Made by a program: the position numbers and the translations under genes. The notes below the pieces were generated by a model. The model saw only the letters and a program-made list of their open reading frames with translations, searched no databases and was not told where the DNA came from. DNA of 64,000 bases from UBA1930 sp943371535 (GTDB lineage: Bacteria; Bacteroidota; Bacteroidia; Chitinophagales; Chitinophagaceae), in contig CALRVE020000002.1 of NCBI GenBank assembly GCA_943371535.1, forward strand, positions 123,543 to 187,542. Direction: 5' to 3'. Positions 1 to 8,104 of this stretch are shown here, piece by piece. Every line of letters starts with the position of its first letter. Within the stretch, counting starts at the first letter, position 1.

Positions 1-1350
1 GTATTGTTCACTTTGATTACCCAACAATAGTTGTACATCTTTTTTGCCAATAATTGTTTTAGAAATTTGAATATCATTTTCACTACTTGATAAGGTAGTT
101 TCTGAAATTGGAAATACTGTTGCAGTAGTATTGATACTTGACGTAGGTGTACGAACAACTAAATTTTTAGCTACTATTACATTGGTATCTATTTGAATAC
201 TACCACTTAAACTATCTAGCTGAAAACCACTTTTATCTTTAAAGGAGAATTGTTCAATAGTAGAAGCTAAAACTCCATCAACATATTGATTAGCTGTAGC
301 TACAAAATTCAAATTGTCAATATTCAAATGATAATAATCTAGCCCTTTTTGCAATTCAGGTTTTGCTAGATTGTTATACACAATTTTATTTTGCGAAAGA
401 TTTATTTCATCAACAACAAAATTGATATTGGTGTTTGCCGACGTTTGAACAGTAACAGCATTTTCTTTTACAACAATTGTTTCATTTTTAGTAGAATGAT
501 TGAATTCAATGTTGCTATTATTCAGCAAAATAGATTTTATCTTAAATGTATTGATATCAGATTTATTACTTAGTTCAGCTAATTGTAAATCGCTAATTTT
601 ATTATTGCTATATAATTGTTGTGGTTTGTTTTCAAAAACAATATTTGAGTTTTTGATATGGAAACTATCGAGTTGAATAATTGGTAAAGCAAAAGCAGTA
701 GTTGAAGTTGCGGCAGATTGTTCTTTTACAATTTGCATGTTGAACTTAAGTCCATTAGCCAATACTTTAGATACATTGAAACTCATTTTATCAAAATCAA
801 CATTCTTCACTTTAAGTTGAAAATGTTGAGCTTGTAATTTCAAGAGTACTCCAGCATTATAATTGAGTTGATTGAAACGAACATTCTTTAATTCAATATC
901 ATCTATTGAAAATTTTATTGGCGTTGAACTAGTTGTTGTGTTTGTGGATTTACTTTTAAATGCATCAACAATAAATTGATAATTGAATACACTATCATTT
1001 ACTTTGTTGGACAGGTTTATATATACATCATCTAACAGTACTTTATTAATTTCATACTTGCCAGCAATTAATTTAAGCATGGCAACATCAACACGAATTT
1101 GTTTGCCATAGAGTAAAGTGTCTTTCGATAAATCGCTTACATAAACGCCATTTAATTCTACCCAATTGGGTAAACTATAATCTATTGAATGAATAACAAA
1201 TTGAGTATTGGTTTTTGTAGAAAGATACGTTTGAAGTTTTTCTTTTATATAAGACTTCGACCAATTGGTTTGTAATAGCAACAAAAGGGCAATGAGTAGT
1301 ACGAGTAGCACACCCACAAGCAGTAGAATTCGCTTGGCCCATTTTTTCAT
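1..1350 (-). CDS. TamB/AsmA-like translocation-assembly protein, N-terminal 450 residues (cut by window edge)
   Basis: The reading frame is open from an ATG at 1350 to the first base of the window, so only the N-terminal 450 codons are present and the stop lies outside. The protein starts with a short basic stretch and one strongly hydrophobic segment (about residues 7-26). It continues as a long, repetitive, beta-rich, Asn/Thr/Ser-rich chain with a DTLLYGKQIRVDVAMLKL-type block around residue 80, which is typical of Bacteroidota TamB/AsmA-like proteins. Such proteins are anchored in the inner membrane, span the periplasm and help move lipids or outer-membrane proteins. The gene lies 111 bp downstream of the flavin reductase gene on the same strand, and the spacer holds no clear terminator. 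The family call rests on overall composition and the N-terminal block, because the diagnostic C-terminal domain is not in the window. Confidence 0.8.
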   Translation of the reverse strand, partial: MKKWAKRILLLVGVLLVLLIALLLLLQTNWSKSYIKEKLQTYLSTKTNTQFVIHSIDYSLPNWVELNGVYVSDLSKDTLLYGKQIRVDVAMLKLIAGKYEINKVLLDDVYINLSNKVNDSVFNYQFIVDAFKSKSTNTTTSSTPIKFSIDDIELKNVRFNQLNYNAGVLLKLQAQHFQLKVKNVDFDKMSFNVSKVLANGLKFNMQIVKEQSAATSTTAFALPIIQLDSFHIKNSNIVFENKPQQLYSNNKISDLQLAELSNKSDINTFKIKSILLNNSNIEFNHSTKNETIVVKENAVTVQTSANTNINFVVDEINLSQNKIVYNNLAKPELQKGLDYYHLNIDNLNFVATANQYVDGVLASTIEQFSFKDKSGFQLDSLSGSIQIDTNVIVAKNLVVRTPTSSINTTATVFPISETTLSSSENDIQISKTIIGKKDVQLLLGNQSEQY

Positions 1351-1461
1351 CTATCTAAGTATAGCTGAAAATCATGCCACGTATATCAAAAAACAGAAAA
1401 ACACATAAAGATGTAAGCGATTCTAGTTTTTATGTATTTATTCTACTTAAAATAATTCTTA

Positions 1462-2352
1462 TTAGGTATTTTCAGCAGTTAGCAATACTTGCCATGCAGC
1501 ATCAACATTGCCTTGTGCCAACAATTCTTTAGCATACACATGCAATTCATTTTCCATTTCTATAGGATTAATGGAAAAGTATTGTACAATATTTTTCAGT
1601 TTGTCATCTTCAAAAGCTGGACTTACAATGGGTAATTTTTGTACATTGGCTAGTTGCCCTAAATTATTTCCTGTCAAAACATTGCTTCTTTTAATGCCCT
1701 CTGGCAAAGCATCTACACCAATGCCTAATTCTTTATTAGGCTTAGCAACAGTAAACATATTTTGTTCATTCATTACTGCATACCAATCGCCACCTAAACG
1801 TGCAATGGGTTGCAATTTGTGTAAATCAATCATGCTGCCTTCTGCATTTAAAACAGTTTCATCTACATGCATGCACAATACTTCTGCAATCACTAATTGA
1901 CCAGCCCCAGGATTTTCTCCCAAACTTTTCACTTCAATTACTTTACACTCCATTTTTACTTTGGCTTCTTTTACCATGGGTGGTTTTACTATAGTAGAAG
2001 CTTCTTTGTTGAACCCTGCTTTTATAAATTCATCTACATTTTTAGCATATTCACAACTACTTAAACTTACTTGCTGCACCATATGGTAATCACAAATATT
2101 AATCACCACTTCTGGAACTTCTAATACATTTTGCAGGGTGTGTTTTAAATGATTGTCTCTTCCACTACGTGAAGGAGAAAAAATTACAATCGGCGGATTG
2201 GTAGAAAATAAATTGAAAAAAGAAAACGGACTCAAATTCACATTTCCTTCTTTATCTACTGTACTTGCAAATGCAATTGGTCGTGGACATACAGCATGTT
2301 GTAACCAAGCCTGACGTTGTTGTATTGGGAGTTCTTGAATGTTTATAAGCAT
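1462..2352 (-). CDS. flavin reductase family protein (DIM6/NTAB type)
   Basis: 296 residues from an ATG. The N-terminal 180 residues look like the FMN-binding split-barrel flavin reductase fold: PRPIAFASTVDKEGNVNLSPFSFFN-like chemistry near residue 25, then a PPIVIFSPSRSG phosphate-binding region near residue 55. The family reduces flavin with NAD(P)H or acts as an FMN-binding oxidoreductase in the cytoplasm. The remaining 110 residues are a C-terminal extension common in Bacteroidota members. It is separated from the fumarylacetoacetate hydrolase gene only by a small four-helix-bundle gene, and in this phylum the two often sit together near tyrosine/homogentisate breakdown genes. A role beside that pathway is inference, and the true substrate is unknown. 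Confidence 0.85.
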   Translation of the reverse strand: MLINIQELPIQQRQAWLQHAVCPRPIAFASTVDKEGNVNLSPFSFFNLFSTNPPIVIFSPSRSGRDNHLKHTLQNVLEVPEVVINICDYHMVQQVSLSSCEYAKNVDEFIKAGFNKEASTIVKPPMVKEAKVKMECKVIEVKSLGENPGAGQLVIAEVLCMHVDETVLNAEGSMIDLHKLQPIARLGGDWYAVMNEQNMFTVAKPNKELGIGVDALPEGIKRSNVLTGNNLGQLANVQKLPIVSPAFEDDKLKNIVQYFSINPIEMENELHVYAKELLAQGNVDAAWQVLLTAENT

Positions 2353-2358
2353 GATTCT

Positions 2359-2831
2359 CGAATTAGTGGATTGATGAATTGGCGAATTTTTACATTAATG
2401 AACTACTCTTCTGATTTCTTGCTTTTAGATATTGAATAAACCCGCCAATCTTTTTTGTAAATTCCATTGCTTTTGTTGAATAATAAATATAGGATTTCTC
2501 ATCAATCATTTTTGCTTTGAATAAGATTGTGAATTGATTATAGACTTCACCAGCAGAACCTTTTGAATAAGTTAAAAACTTAACAAATACTTTTGCATTA
2601 CCATATTCAAAGCCTTCTGCGATATTATTAGAAATCGACGATGCTGCTGCCCTCAACTGATCTTTCATTCGATAATCAGTTTTCAATTTGCCTTCTTCAC
2701 AAAACAAATATACTTCTGCTGCAAAATCAACAGCTTCAACCCATAGTGGTAACTCAGTAAAAGAGGTATACTTAGCCATAAATTGATTTGTATTAATTCA
2801 CCAATTCGAAAATTCGCCAATCCGCTAATTT
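2359..2831. repeat. imperfect inverted repeat flanking the four-helix-bundle gene
   Basis: The left arm (2359-2391) and right arm (2808-2831) bracket the gene at 2390-2779. Read as reverse complement, the left arm contains AAAATTCGCCAA, an 8-base insert, then TCCACTAATT. The right arm reads AAAATTCGCCAATCCGCTAATT. The right side also carries a second, weaker AATTCACCAATTCG unit (2794-2808). The repeats touch the stop codons of both the four-helix-bundle gene and the fumarylacetoacetate hydrolase gene, so the whole block looks like an inserted cassette. Confidence 0.6.
2390..2779 (-). CDS. four-helix bundle protein (23S rRNA intervening-sequence / bAvd-like family)
   Basis: 129 residues from an ATG. 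The sequence fits the small IVS (S23) four-helix family: an N-terminal F.ELPLWVEAVDFAAEVY helix, the hallmark DQLRAAASSISNNIAEGF segment near residue 45, then two more amphipathic helices ending in basic residues. Family members are found inside 23S rRNA intervening sequences, as stand-alone mobile-looking genes, and as accessory proteins of diversity-generating retroelements. They bind nucleic acid, but no cellular role is established. Here the gene sits alone between two metabolic genes and is bracketed by an imperfect inverted repeat, which supports an inserted cassette rather than an operon partner. No reverse transcriptase or variable repeat is nearby. Confidence 0.85.
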   Translation of the reverse strand: MAKYTSFTELPLWVEAVDFAAEVYLFCEEGKLKTDYRMKDQLRAAASSISNNIAEGFEYGNAKVFVKFLTYSKGSAGEVYNQFTILFKAKMIDEKSYIYYSTKAMEFTKKIGGFIQYLKARNQKSSSLM

Positions 2832-3837
2832 AAAGCTTCTTCCTAGCCAAAATACTAAAATCACTTTCCTCCTTCACAATCGTATTGCTCAATTTTCCTA
2901 AACCAGTTATTTCCATTTCTACAACATCACCAGCTTGTAACCATTGTTCTTGATAGTTGGAATCATTTAATTTTCCAGTTCCATTTAACTCTAAGAAACA
3001 ACCTGTGCCAACTGTTCCACTACCGATCACATCTCCAGGATGTAGGTTAACACCATAACTAGCACGTTCAATAATTTCAGCAAACGTCCAATCCATATCA
3101 CCTACATTTCCTTCACTCACCTGTACACCATTTACCCAACATTTCATATTTAAGCTCCAAGCTTTACCTACATGATTTTCTTTTGCAGGTATTTCATATT
3201 GCTCCAATTCATCCAGTGTAACCAAGCATGGGCCAATCACTGTACTAAAATCTTTTCCCTTTGCAGGACCAAGATTTAACAACATTTCTTCCATTTGTAA
3301 ACGTCTTGCACTCATATCATTCATAATCATTAAACCACCAATATAATGATCTGCTTCTTCAGCAGGAATATTTCGTCCATGCTTACAAATCACAATTGCA
3401 GCTTCTAATTCAAAATCTAATTTTTCAAAATGATCGGGCATGCACAAAATATCACCAGGACCTTGAATGCTTAAATGATTGGTCATGTAAAAGATAGGAT
3501 ATTGATCAAATTCAGCAATCATATCTACTTTTCTATTTCTTCTTGCAGCAGCTACATGTTGACGAAAAGCATAACCATCTCTACAACTTGTTGGAAAAGG
3601 AATGGGAGCTAACAACTCTATATTTTCTAATGCAATACCTTTTTCTTTACCAATTCTACCATCTACAATTGCAGCATTTACAGCTTGTGCAACAGGAAAA
3701 GTATCATCCCAATAATTCAAAAACATGGTCATACTACCTGGTAATTCAGGATGCACAAAATCGCAATCAAATAAATAATCATCTACTAAAAAAGCCAATT
3801 GATCGTGGCCATCTTTTAAATAAGATACAAGCTTCAT
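2830..3837 (-). CDS. fumarylacetoacetate hydrolase family protein
   Basis: 335 residues from the ATG at 3837. The frame extends seven codons further to a TTG at 3858, but family members begin with MKLVSY, so the ATG is preferred. The C-terminal two thirds form the FAH catalytic fold: FDFELEAAIVI supplies the metal-binding ELE pair, and MIMNDMSARRLQ supplies the next acidic ligand. The length and the N-terminal KLVSYLKDG region resemble the longer FAA hydrolases that cleave fumarylacetoacetate to fumarate and acetoacetate in tyrosine degradation, with Mg or Ca as cofactor. The four-helix-bundle cassette abuts its stop codon. Other acylpyruvase-type substrates remain possible, since homogentisate dioxygenase is not in the window. 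Confidence 0.88.
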   Translation of the reverse strand: MKLVSYLKDGHDQLAFLVDDYLFDCDFVHPELPGSMTMFLNYWDDTFPVAQAVNAAIVDGRIGKEKGIALENIELLAPIPFPTSCRDGYAFRQHVAAARRNRKVDMIAEFDQYPIFYMTNHLSIQGPGDILCMPDHFEKLDFELEAAIVICKHGRNIPAEEADHYIGGLMIMNDMSARRLQMEEMLLNLGPAKGKDFSTVIGPCLVTLDELEQYEIPAKENHVGKAWSLNMKCWVNGVQVSEGNVGDMDWTFAEIIERASYGVNLHPGDVIGSGTVGTGCFLELNGTGKLNDSNYQEQWLQAGDVVEMEITGLGKLSNTIVKEESDFSILARKKL

Positions 3838-3953
3838 CGTATAAAAATTTAGTGACAAAAATAACTGATAATTTGGGGACGAGCTGTAGAATTTCTAATG
3901 AGCAATTGTGTAGCCTACACTGAGCGTATTTCGACTTGGCTCAATACCAAAGT

Positions 3954-3991
3954 GTCGCACAGCCGATAGCTATCGGCTTCAACGCTTTGTT
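3954..3991. repeat. dispersed 38-bp repeat with central 18-bp palindrome (copy A)
   Basis: This intergenic block contains the perfect palindrome AGCCGATAGCTATCGGCT at 3961-3978, flanked by GTCGCAC and TCAACGCTTTGTT. Its reverse complement matches 36990-37027 at 37 of 38 positions by direct comparison. The rest of the 261-bp spacer (3838-4098) holds no open frame I would call. Confidence 0.75.
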
Positions 3992-4098
3992 CATAATTGA
4001 ACAAATAATTCAATGAAAAATGTATTTTATTTTAAGAGTCGCAAACTTGAAAGAACATAAAAAACCGAAGACATCAGAGTAAACATTGAAAAGAAAAA

Positions 4099-4407
4099 TC
4101 ACCATTTCTCTTCTTCCGAAATTTCACCTATTTGTTTATACTTTTCTCTAGCGACTTTCTTTTCTTCAATTCTTTCAATAATAGCTTCTGTAATAAGTTC
4201 TCCAGCATTTAAAGCTGATGTATTCTCTAATAAAGTCTTTATTTTTTGTTCACTCACATCAATTCTATACAACAGAAAAACGAGTTTTTCAAAATCATTA
4301 TTGATGAGATGATTGATATACTCTTGAAAACTTGTTTGCCAGTTTTCTTGTAAAGCAATGCCTGCTTCTTTTTCAATTTGTTCTTGTATAAAGTTATTGT
4401 TGTGCAT
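4099..4407 (-). CDS. small hypothetical protein, TIGR02757 gene neighbour
   Basis: 102 residues from the ATG at 4407; an in-frame TTG at 4416 is three codons upstream and less likely. The protein is acidic and helical throughout. A F.EYINHLINNDFEKLVFLLYRIDVSEQKIKTLL core is followed by a charged C-terminal helix rich in Glu and Lys. It starts 9 bp after the stop of the TIGR02757 gene, so the two are almost certainly co-transcribed. The core resembles short uncharacterised Bacteroidota proteins that often sit beside this gene, but I cannot assign a function. It has no signal peptide or membrane segment and is probably cytoplasmic. Confidence 0.7.
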   Translation of the reverse strand: MHNNNFIQEQIEKEAGIALQENWQTSFQEYINHLINNDFEKLVFLLYRIDVSEQKIKTLLENTSALNAGELITEAIIERIEEKKVAREKYKQIGEISEEEKW

Positions 4408-4416
4408 TTGAAACAA

Positions 4417-5223
4417 TTAAGAATACTTTTCCATTACACCCAAAGCAAACAAAGCAAAATCATATTTCACTGGATCTTGGGCATCTAAAGTTCGTAAATA
4501 ATTGGTTAATTCAATAGCCGTTTGCCAATCTATTTGTTTGCGTTGTACTAAGTTGAAACGTTTAGCAACTCTTGCAACATGTACATCAATTGGACAAATC
4601 AATTGCGATGGTTGGATATTTTTCCAAATACCAAAATCAACACCATTAGAATCTTTTCTTACCATCCAACGCAAATACATATTTAAGCGTTTACAACTAG
4701 AATTTTTATACGGGGTAGAAACATGTTTTTTGGTTCTATTAGGCACATGCTCTAAACTAAAAAAATAATGGTGAAAACCAATGAGCATTTCCTCTGCAGT
4801 ATTACCCCACTTAGTAAATGCAGTTTCTAAACTTTTGTTGGTAGAATAATGAAATTTAAAGAATTCAATAAAATATAAAAGATCGGTGGTATTAAAAGTT
4901 CTGTGTTTAAAGTGCAACAGTTTTTTTAAATCATCATCAGAATGATGTAATACAAAATCAAATGGCTGCATATGCATCAATTGCATCAACTCTTTGCTTT
5001 TGTTGATGATGGTAGTACGATTACCCCAAGCAAAAATGGCTGCAAAAAATCCAGCTATTTCTATGTCTTGCTTTTTCGTAAATAAATGAGGAATGCAAAT
5101 AGGGTCGTCTTTGATGAAAGAAGGTTGATTGTATTGATCAACTTTACTGTTTAGAAAATCTATGAGTTTGATATTTTTCAAGAATGTATTTTTTAACCAC
5201 AAAGAACACAAAGTTTTTCGCAA
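4417..5223 (-). CDS. TIGR02757 family (DUF2400) protein
   Basis: Up to 268 residues. The first possible start is TTG at 5223; there is no ATG before residue 80, and another TTG occurs at codon 15. The family core is clear: YNQPSFIKDDPICIPHLF, then IAGFFAAIFAWGNRTTI, and a C-terminal CPIDVHVARVAKRFNL block that resembles the helix-hairpin-helix region of DNA glycosylases. The function is not established; a DNA-repair role is suggested only by that similarity. The first dozen codons read through a stretch (5197-5235) that looks like a dispersed intergenic repeat, so the natural start is probably the second TTG or another near-cognate codon. The small gene at 4099-4407 follows in the same operon. 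Confidence 0.85.
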   Translation of the reverse strand: MRKTLCSLWLKNTFLKNIKLIDFLNSKVDQYNQPSFIKDDPICIPHLFTKKQDIEIAGFFAAIFAWGNRTTIINKSKELMQLMHMQPFDFVLHHSDDDLKKLLHFKHRTFNTTDLLYFIEFFKFHYSTNKSLETAFTKWGNTAEEMLIGFHHYFFSLEHVPNRTKKHVSTPYKNSSCKRLNMYLRWMVRKDSNGVDFGIWKNIQPSQLICPIDVHVARVAKRFNLVQRKQIDWQTAIELTNYLRTLDAQDPVKYDFALFALGVMEKYS

Positions 5224-5235
5224 AGTTCACTAAGG
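5197..5235. repeat. CACAAAGAACACAAAG-type dispersed intergenic repeat
   Basis: The block reads as a quasi-periodic CACAAAGAACACAAAG...CGCAAAGTTCAC string, a pattern recurrent between genes in many Bacteroidota. It overlaps the 5' end of the TIGR02757 reading frame. Only one copy is in this window, so the repeat status rests on prior knowledge. Confidence 0.4.
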
Positions 5236-5241
5236 TGCTTT

Positions 5242-5282
5242 TTAATAAAAAAGGCTCACATTAGGTGAACCTTTTTTATTAA
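5242..5282 (-). terminator. bidirectional intrinsic terminator after cystathionine gamma-synthase
   Basis: Two 18-base arms (5242-5259 and 5265-5282) pair with a single C.A mismatch around an ATTAG loop. The stem has a GC-containing top (GG.TCAC / GTGA.CC) and runs of A and T at the outer ends, so it could end transcription in either direction. It separates the cystathionine gamma-synthase gene from TIGR02757. Confidence 0.7.
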
Positions 5283-5325
5283 AAATCTGTGTAAATCAGT
5301 TGAATCTGTGTTATCCGTGTTCCAA

Positions 5326-6465
5326 TTACCCAATTGCCTTATTCAAATCTTCAATTAAATCATCTACATCTTCAATACCCACACTCAAACGTATTAATCC
5401 ATCACTTAAACCATTTTTTATTCTTTCTTCTCTTGGTATAGAAGCATGCGTCATGGTTGCAGGATGATTGATTAAACTTTCTACACCACCCAAACTTTCT
5501 GCTAATGAAAAAAAATGTGTAGAAGATAAAACTCTATTCACTTCTTCTATGTTATCGTTCTTTAACTCAAAGCTAATCATACCACCAAAGCCACGCATTT
5601 GTTGTTTGGCTATTGCATAACCTTTACTATCTTCAAAACCAGGCCAATATACTTTTGCAACTTTAGGATTGTTGCGTAACCAATGTGCAATTTTTTCTCC
5701 ATTTTCACAATGGCGTTGCATACGCACATGCAATGTTTTAATACCACGTAATACCAAAAAACAATCTTGTGGACCAGGCACTGCACCACAACTTTTTTGA
5801 ATGAAATACAAATCGTCTCTCAATTGTTTATTATTCACCACCAAGCATCCTTGTATTACATCACTATGACCACCTAAATATTTTGTAGCACTGTGCATTA
5901 CAATATCTGCTCCATAATCTAAAGGATTTTGTAAGTAGGGCGACGCAAAGGTGTTGTCAACACACAACAAACATTTATTGGCTTTAGTTATTGTAGCAAC
6001 AGCAGCAATATCTGTAATATTCATGAGTGGATTGGTAGGAGTTTCTATCCAAACCAATTTTGTTTTAGCAGAAATTGCTTTAGCAATATTTTCAACATTG
6101 GTAGTATCTACATAAGTAAATACAATACCAAAACGTTCAAATACTTTTGTAAACAATCTATAAGTACCACCATACATATCATTAGCTGCAATTACTTCAT
6201 CACCAGGGTTTAATAACTTAATTACTGCATCTGTTGCAGCTACGCCACTACTAAAAGCTAAACCATAATTTCCATTTTCAATTTTAGCAAAAGCTTCTTC
6301 CAATGCAAAACGTGTTGGATTTTGGCTTCTGGCATATTCAAAGCCTTTATTTTTTCCTGGTGCTTCTTGTACATATGTACTGGTTTGGTAAATAGGTACC
6401 ATTACAGCTCCAGTACTTGGATCTGGCTCCATACCAGCATGAATAAATTTTGTAGCAAGCTTCAT
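5326..6465 (-). CDS. metB: cystathionine gamma-synthase (trans-sulfuration PLP enzyme)
   Basis: 379 residues from the ATG at 6465 (MKLATKFIHAG), which matches the normal family N-terminus. An upstream in-frame ATG at 6501 would add 12 codons, but these read through a CCCCTTCAGGGG-type intergenic repeat, so I prefer the inner start. The Cys/Met-metabolism PLP fold is clear: QTSTYVQ, YARSQNPTR, FSSGVAATDAV, VDNTFASPYLQNPL and the PLP-lysine motif HSATKYLGGHSD. The enzyme joins cysteine with an activated homoserine to make cystathionine. The near-identical family of cystathionine gamma-lyases cannot be excluded, because the sequence alone does not separate them reliably. Confidence 0.9.
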   Translation of the reverse strand: MKLATKFIHAGMEPDPSTGAVMVPIYQTSTYVQEAPGKNKGFEYARSQNPTRFALEEAFAKIENGNYGLAFSSGVAATDAVIKLLNPGDEVIAANDMYGGTYRLFTKVFERFGIVFTYVDTTNVENIAKAISAKTKLVWIETPTNPLMNITDIAAVATITKANKCLLCVDNTFASPYLQNPLDYGADIVMHSATKYLGGHSDVIQGCLVVNNKQLRDDLYFIQKSCGAVPGPQDCFLVLRGIKTLHVRMQRHCENGEKIAHWLRNNPKVAKVYWPGFEDSKGYAIAKQQMRGFGGMISFELKNDNIEEVNRVLSSTHFFSLAESLGGVESLINHPATMTHASIPREERIKNGLSDGLIRLSVGIEDVDDLIEDLNKAIG

Positions 6466-6582
6466 TCCCCCAACCCCTGAAGGGGTGTTTTTATCGTTCA
6501 TATTTTTGTTTTTAAATGGTAAGCAAGATTTTTCTTAAACCGCCAACAGGTTTTTATACCGCTGTTGTGGTTTAGTAATAAG

Positions 6583-8004
6583 TTATTTTATCTCTCCACA
6601 CATTTCACTTGGTACTACCCAAGCATCAAATTGTTCGGAAGTCATGTGTTCAAAATCCAATCCTTTCAATTTATATTCTAATGCAGCTTGTTTCAATGTA
6701 ATACCACGATGGTGTGCATCTTGAGCAATAGCAGCAGCATTGTAATAGCCAATCTTGGTATTTAAAGCTGTTACCAACATCAAGCTATTATCAACATGTT
6801 TTTTAATGTTTTCTTCAATTGGTTTTAATCCAATGGCACATTTATCGTTAAAGCTTACACAACCTTCTCCAATTAATCTTGCACTATGTAAGAAATTATA
6901 AATCATTACTGGTTTAAATACATTCAATTCAAAATGTCCTAAGCTTCCACCAATTCCAACAGTAACATCATTGCCCATTACTTGTGCAGCAATCATGGTT
7001 AATGCTTCACATTGTGTTGGGTTAACTTTGCCTGGCATAATAGAACTTCCTGGTTCATTATCTGGAATAAAAATTTCACCAATCCCACTTCTCGGACCAC
7101 TAGATAACATTCTAATATCATTGGCAATTTTCATTAAGCTAACTGCAACCGTTTTCAATGCACCATGAGCTTCTACAATTGCATCGTGTGCTGCCAATGC
7201 TTCAAATTTATTTTCTGCAGTTACAAATGGTAAGCCTGTTAAAGCAGCTATGTGTTTAGCTACAACAACATCATAACCTTTTGGTGTATTAATACCTGTA
7301 CCAACAGCAGTTCCACCTAAAGCCAATTCACTTAAATGTGCTAATGAATTATTAATGGCTTTTAACCCATGTGTTAATTGAGCAACATAACCACTAAATT
7401 CTTGTCCTACAGTTAAAGGTGTAGCATCCATAAAATGGGTTCTACCAATTTTAACCACCTGCATAAACTCTCTGCTCTTTGCAGCCAATGTATCACGTAA
7501 TTTAGTTATACCGGGAATAGTAGTTTCCATCAACATTTTATACGCTGCAATATGCATAGCTGTTGGAAAAGTATCATTACTGCTTTGCGATTTATTTACA
7601 TCGTCATTTGGGTGAATTGATTTTTTTTCATCCAATAAACTTCCACCTGCATTTACATGGGCTTTATAAGCAACCACTTCATTTACATTCATGTTACTTT
7701 GTGTACCACTGCCAGTTTGCCAAACCACTAAAGGAAATTGATCGTTGAGTTTTCCTGCTAAAATTTCATCACATACTGTTGCAATAGCATCTTTCTTTTC
7801 GTTCGACAAAACACCCAATTCATTATTGGCTAATGCAGCTGCTTTTTTTAAGTAAGCAAATGCCTCAATAATTTCTTTAGGCATTTTATTAATGTCTTGT
7901 GCAATTTTAAAATTATCTATACTGCGTTGGGTTTGTGCTCCCCAATAAACATTGGCAGGTACATGTACCTCACCCATGGTGTCTTTTTCTATACGGTATT
8001 CCAT
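6583..8004 (-). CDS. fumC: class II fumarate hydratase
   Basis: 473 residues from an ATG, the usual length for fumarase C. It carries QTQRSIDNF near residue 25, the QTGSGTQSNMNVNEV substrate loop near 100, GRTHFMDATPLT near 185 and the superfamily signature GSSIMPGKVNPTQCE near 315. The enzyme is a cytoplasmic tetramer that interconverts fumarate and malate in the TCA cycle. A TACCTTTG box lies 16 bases upstream of the start. The spacer towards cystathionine gamma-synthase (6502-6582) holds an imperfect hairpin built on TAAACC...GGTTTA arms (about 6534-6574). Fumarate is also a product of the nearby fumarylacetoacetate hydrolase. Confidence 0.97.
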   Translation of the reverse strand: MEYRIEKDTMGEVHVPANVYWGAQTQRSIDNFKIAQDINKMPKEIIEAFAYLKKAAALANNELGVLSNEKKDAIATVCDEILAGKLNDQFPLVVWQTGSGTQSNMNVNEVVAYKAHVNAGGSLLDEKKSIHPNDDVNKSQSSNDTFPTAMHIAAYKMLMETTIPGITKLRDTLAAKSREFMQVVKIGRTHFMDATPLTVGQEFSGYVAQLTHGLKAINNSLAHLSELALGGTAVGTGINTPKGYDVVVAKHIAALTGLPFVTAENKFEALAAHDAIVEAHGALKTVAVSLMKIANDIRMLSSGPRSGIGEIFIPDNEPGSSIMPGKVNPTQCEALTMIAAQVMGNDVTVGIGGSLGHFELNVFKPVMIYNFLHSARLIGEGCVSFNDKCAIGLKPIEENIKKHVDNSLMLVTALNTKIGYYNAAAIAQDAHHRGITLKQAALEYKLKGLDFEHMTSEQFDAWVVPSEMCGEIK

Positions 8005-8019
8005 TTTTTAAAATTTTTG

Positions 8020-8027
8020 CAAAGGTA
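8020..8027 (-). promoter_or_regulatory. Bacteroidota -7 promoter box for fumC (TACCTTTG)
   Basis: On the minus strand this reads TACCTTTG, an exact TAnnTTTG match, ending 15 bases before the fumC ATG. No convincing -33 TTTG was found at the expected distance. Confidence 0.5.
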
Positions 8028-8104
8028 GGGCAGCAATGCTTGAATTGGGTATAGAAAATGAAGTTAATTATATGTTGTAGTTTCTACATAGTACCAAAAA
8101 AATG

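Noticed and set aside
2390..2779. Diversity-generating retroelement around the four-helix-bundle gene
   Set aside because: No reverse transcriptase, template repeat or variable repeat is found in the neighbouring genes.
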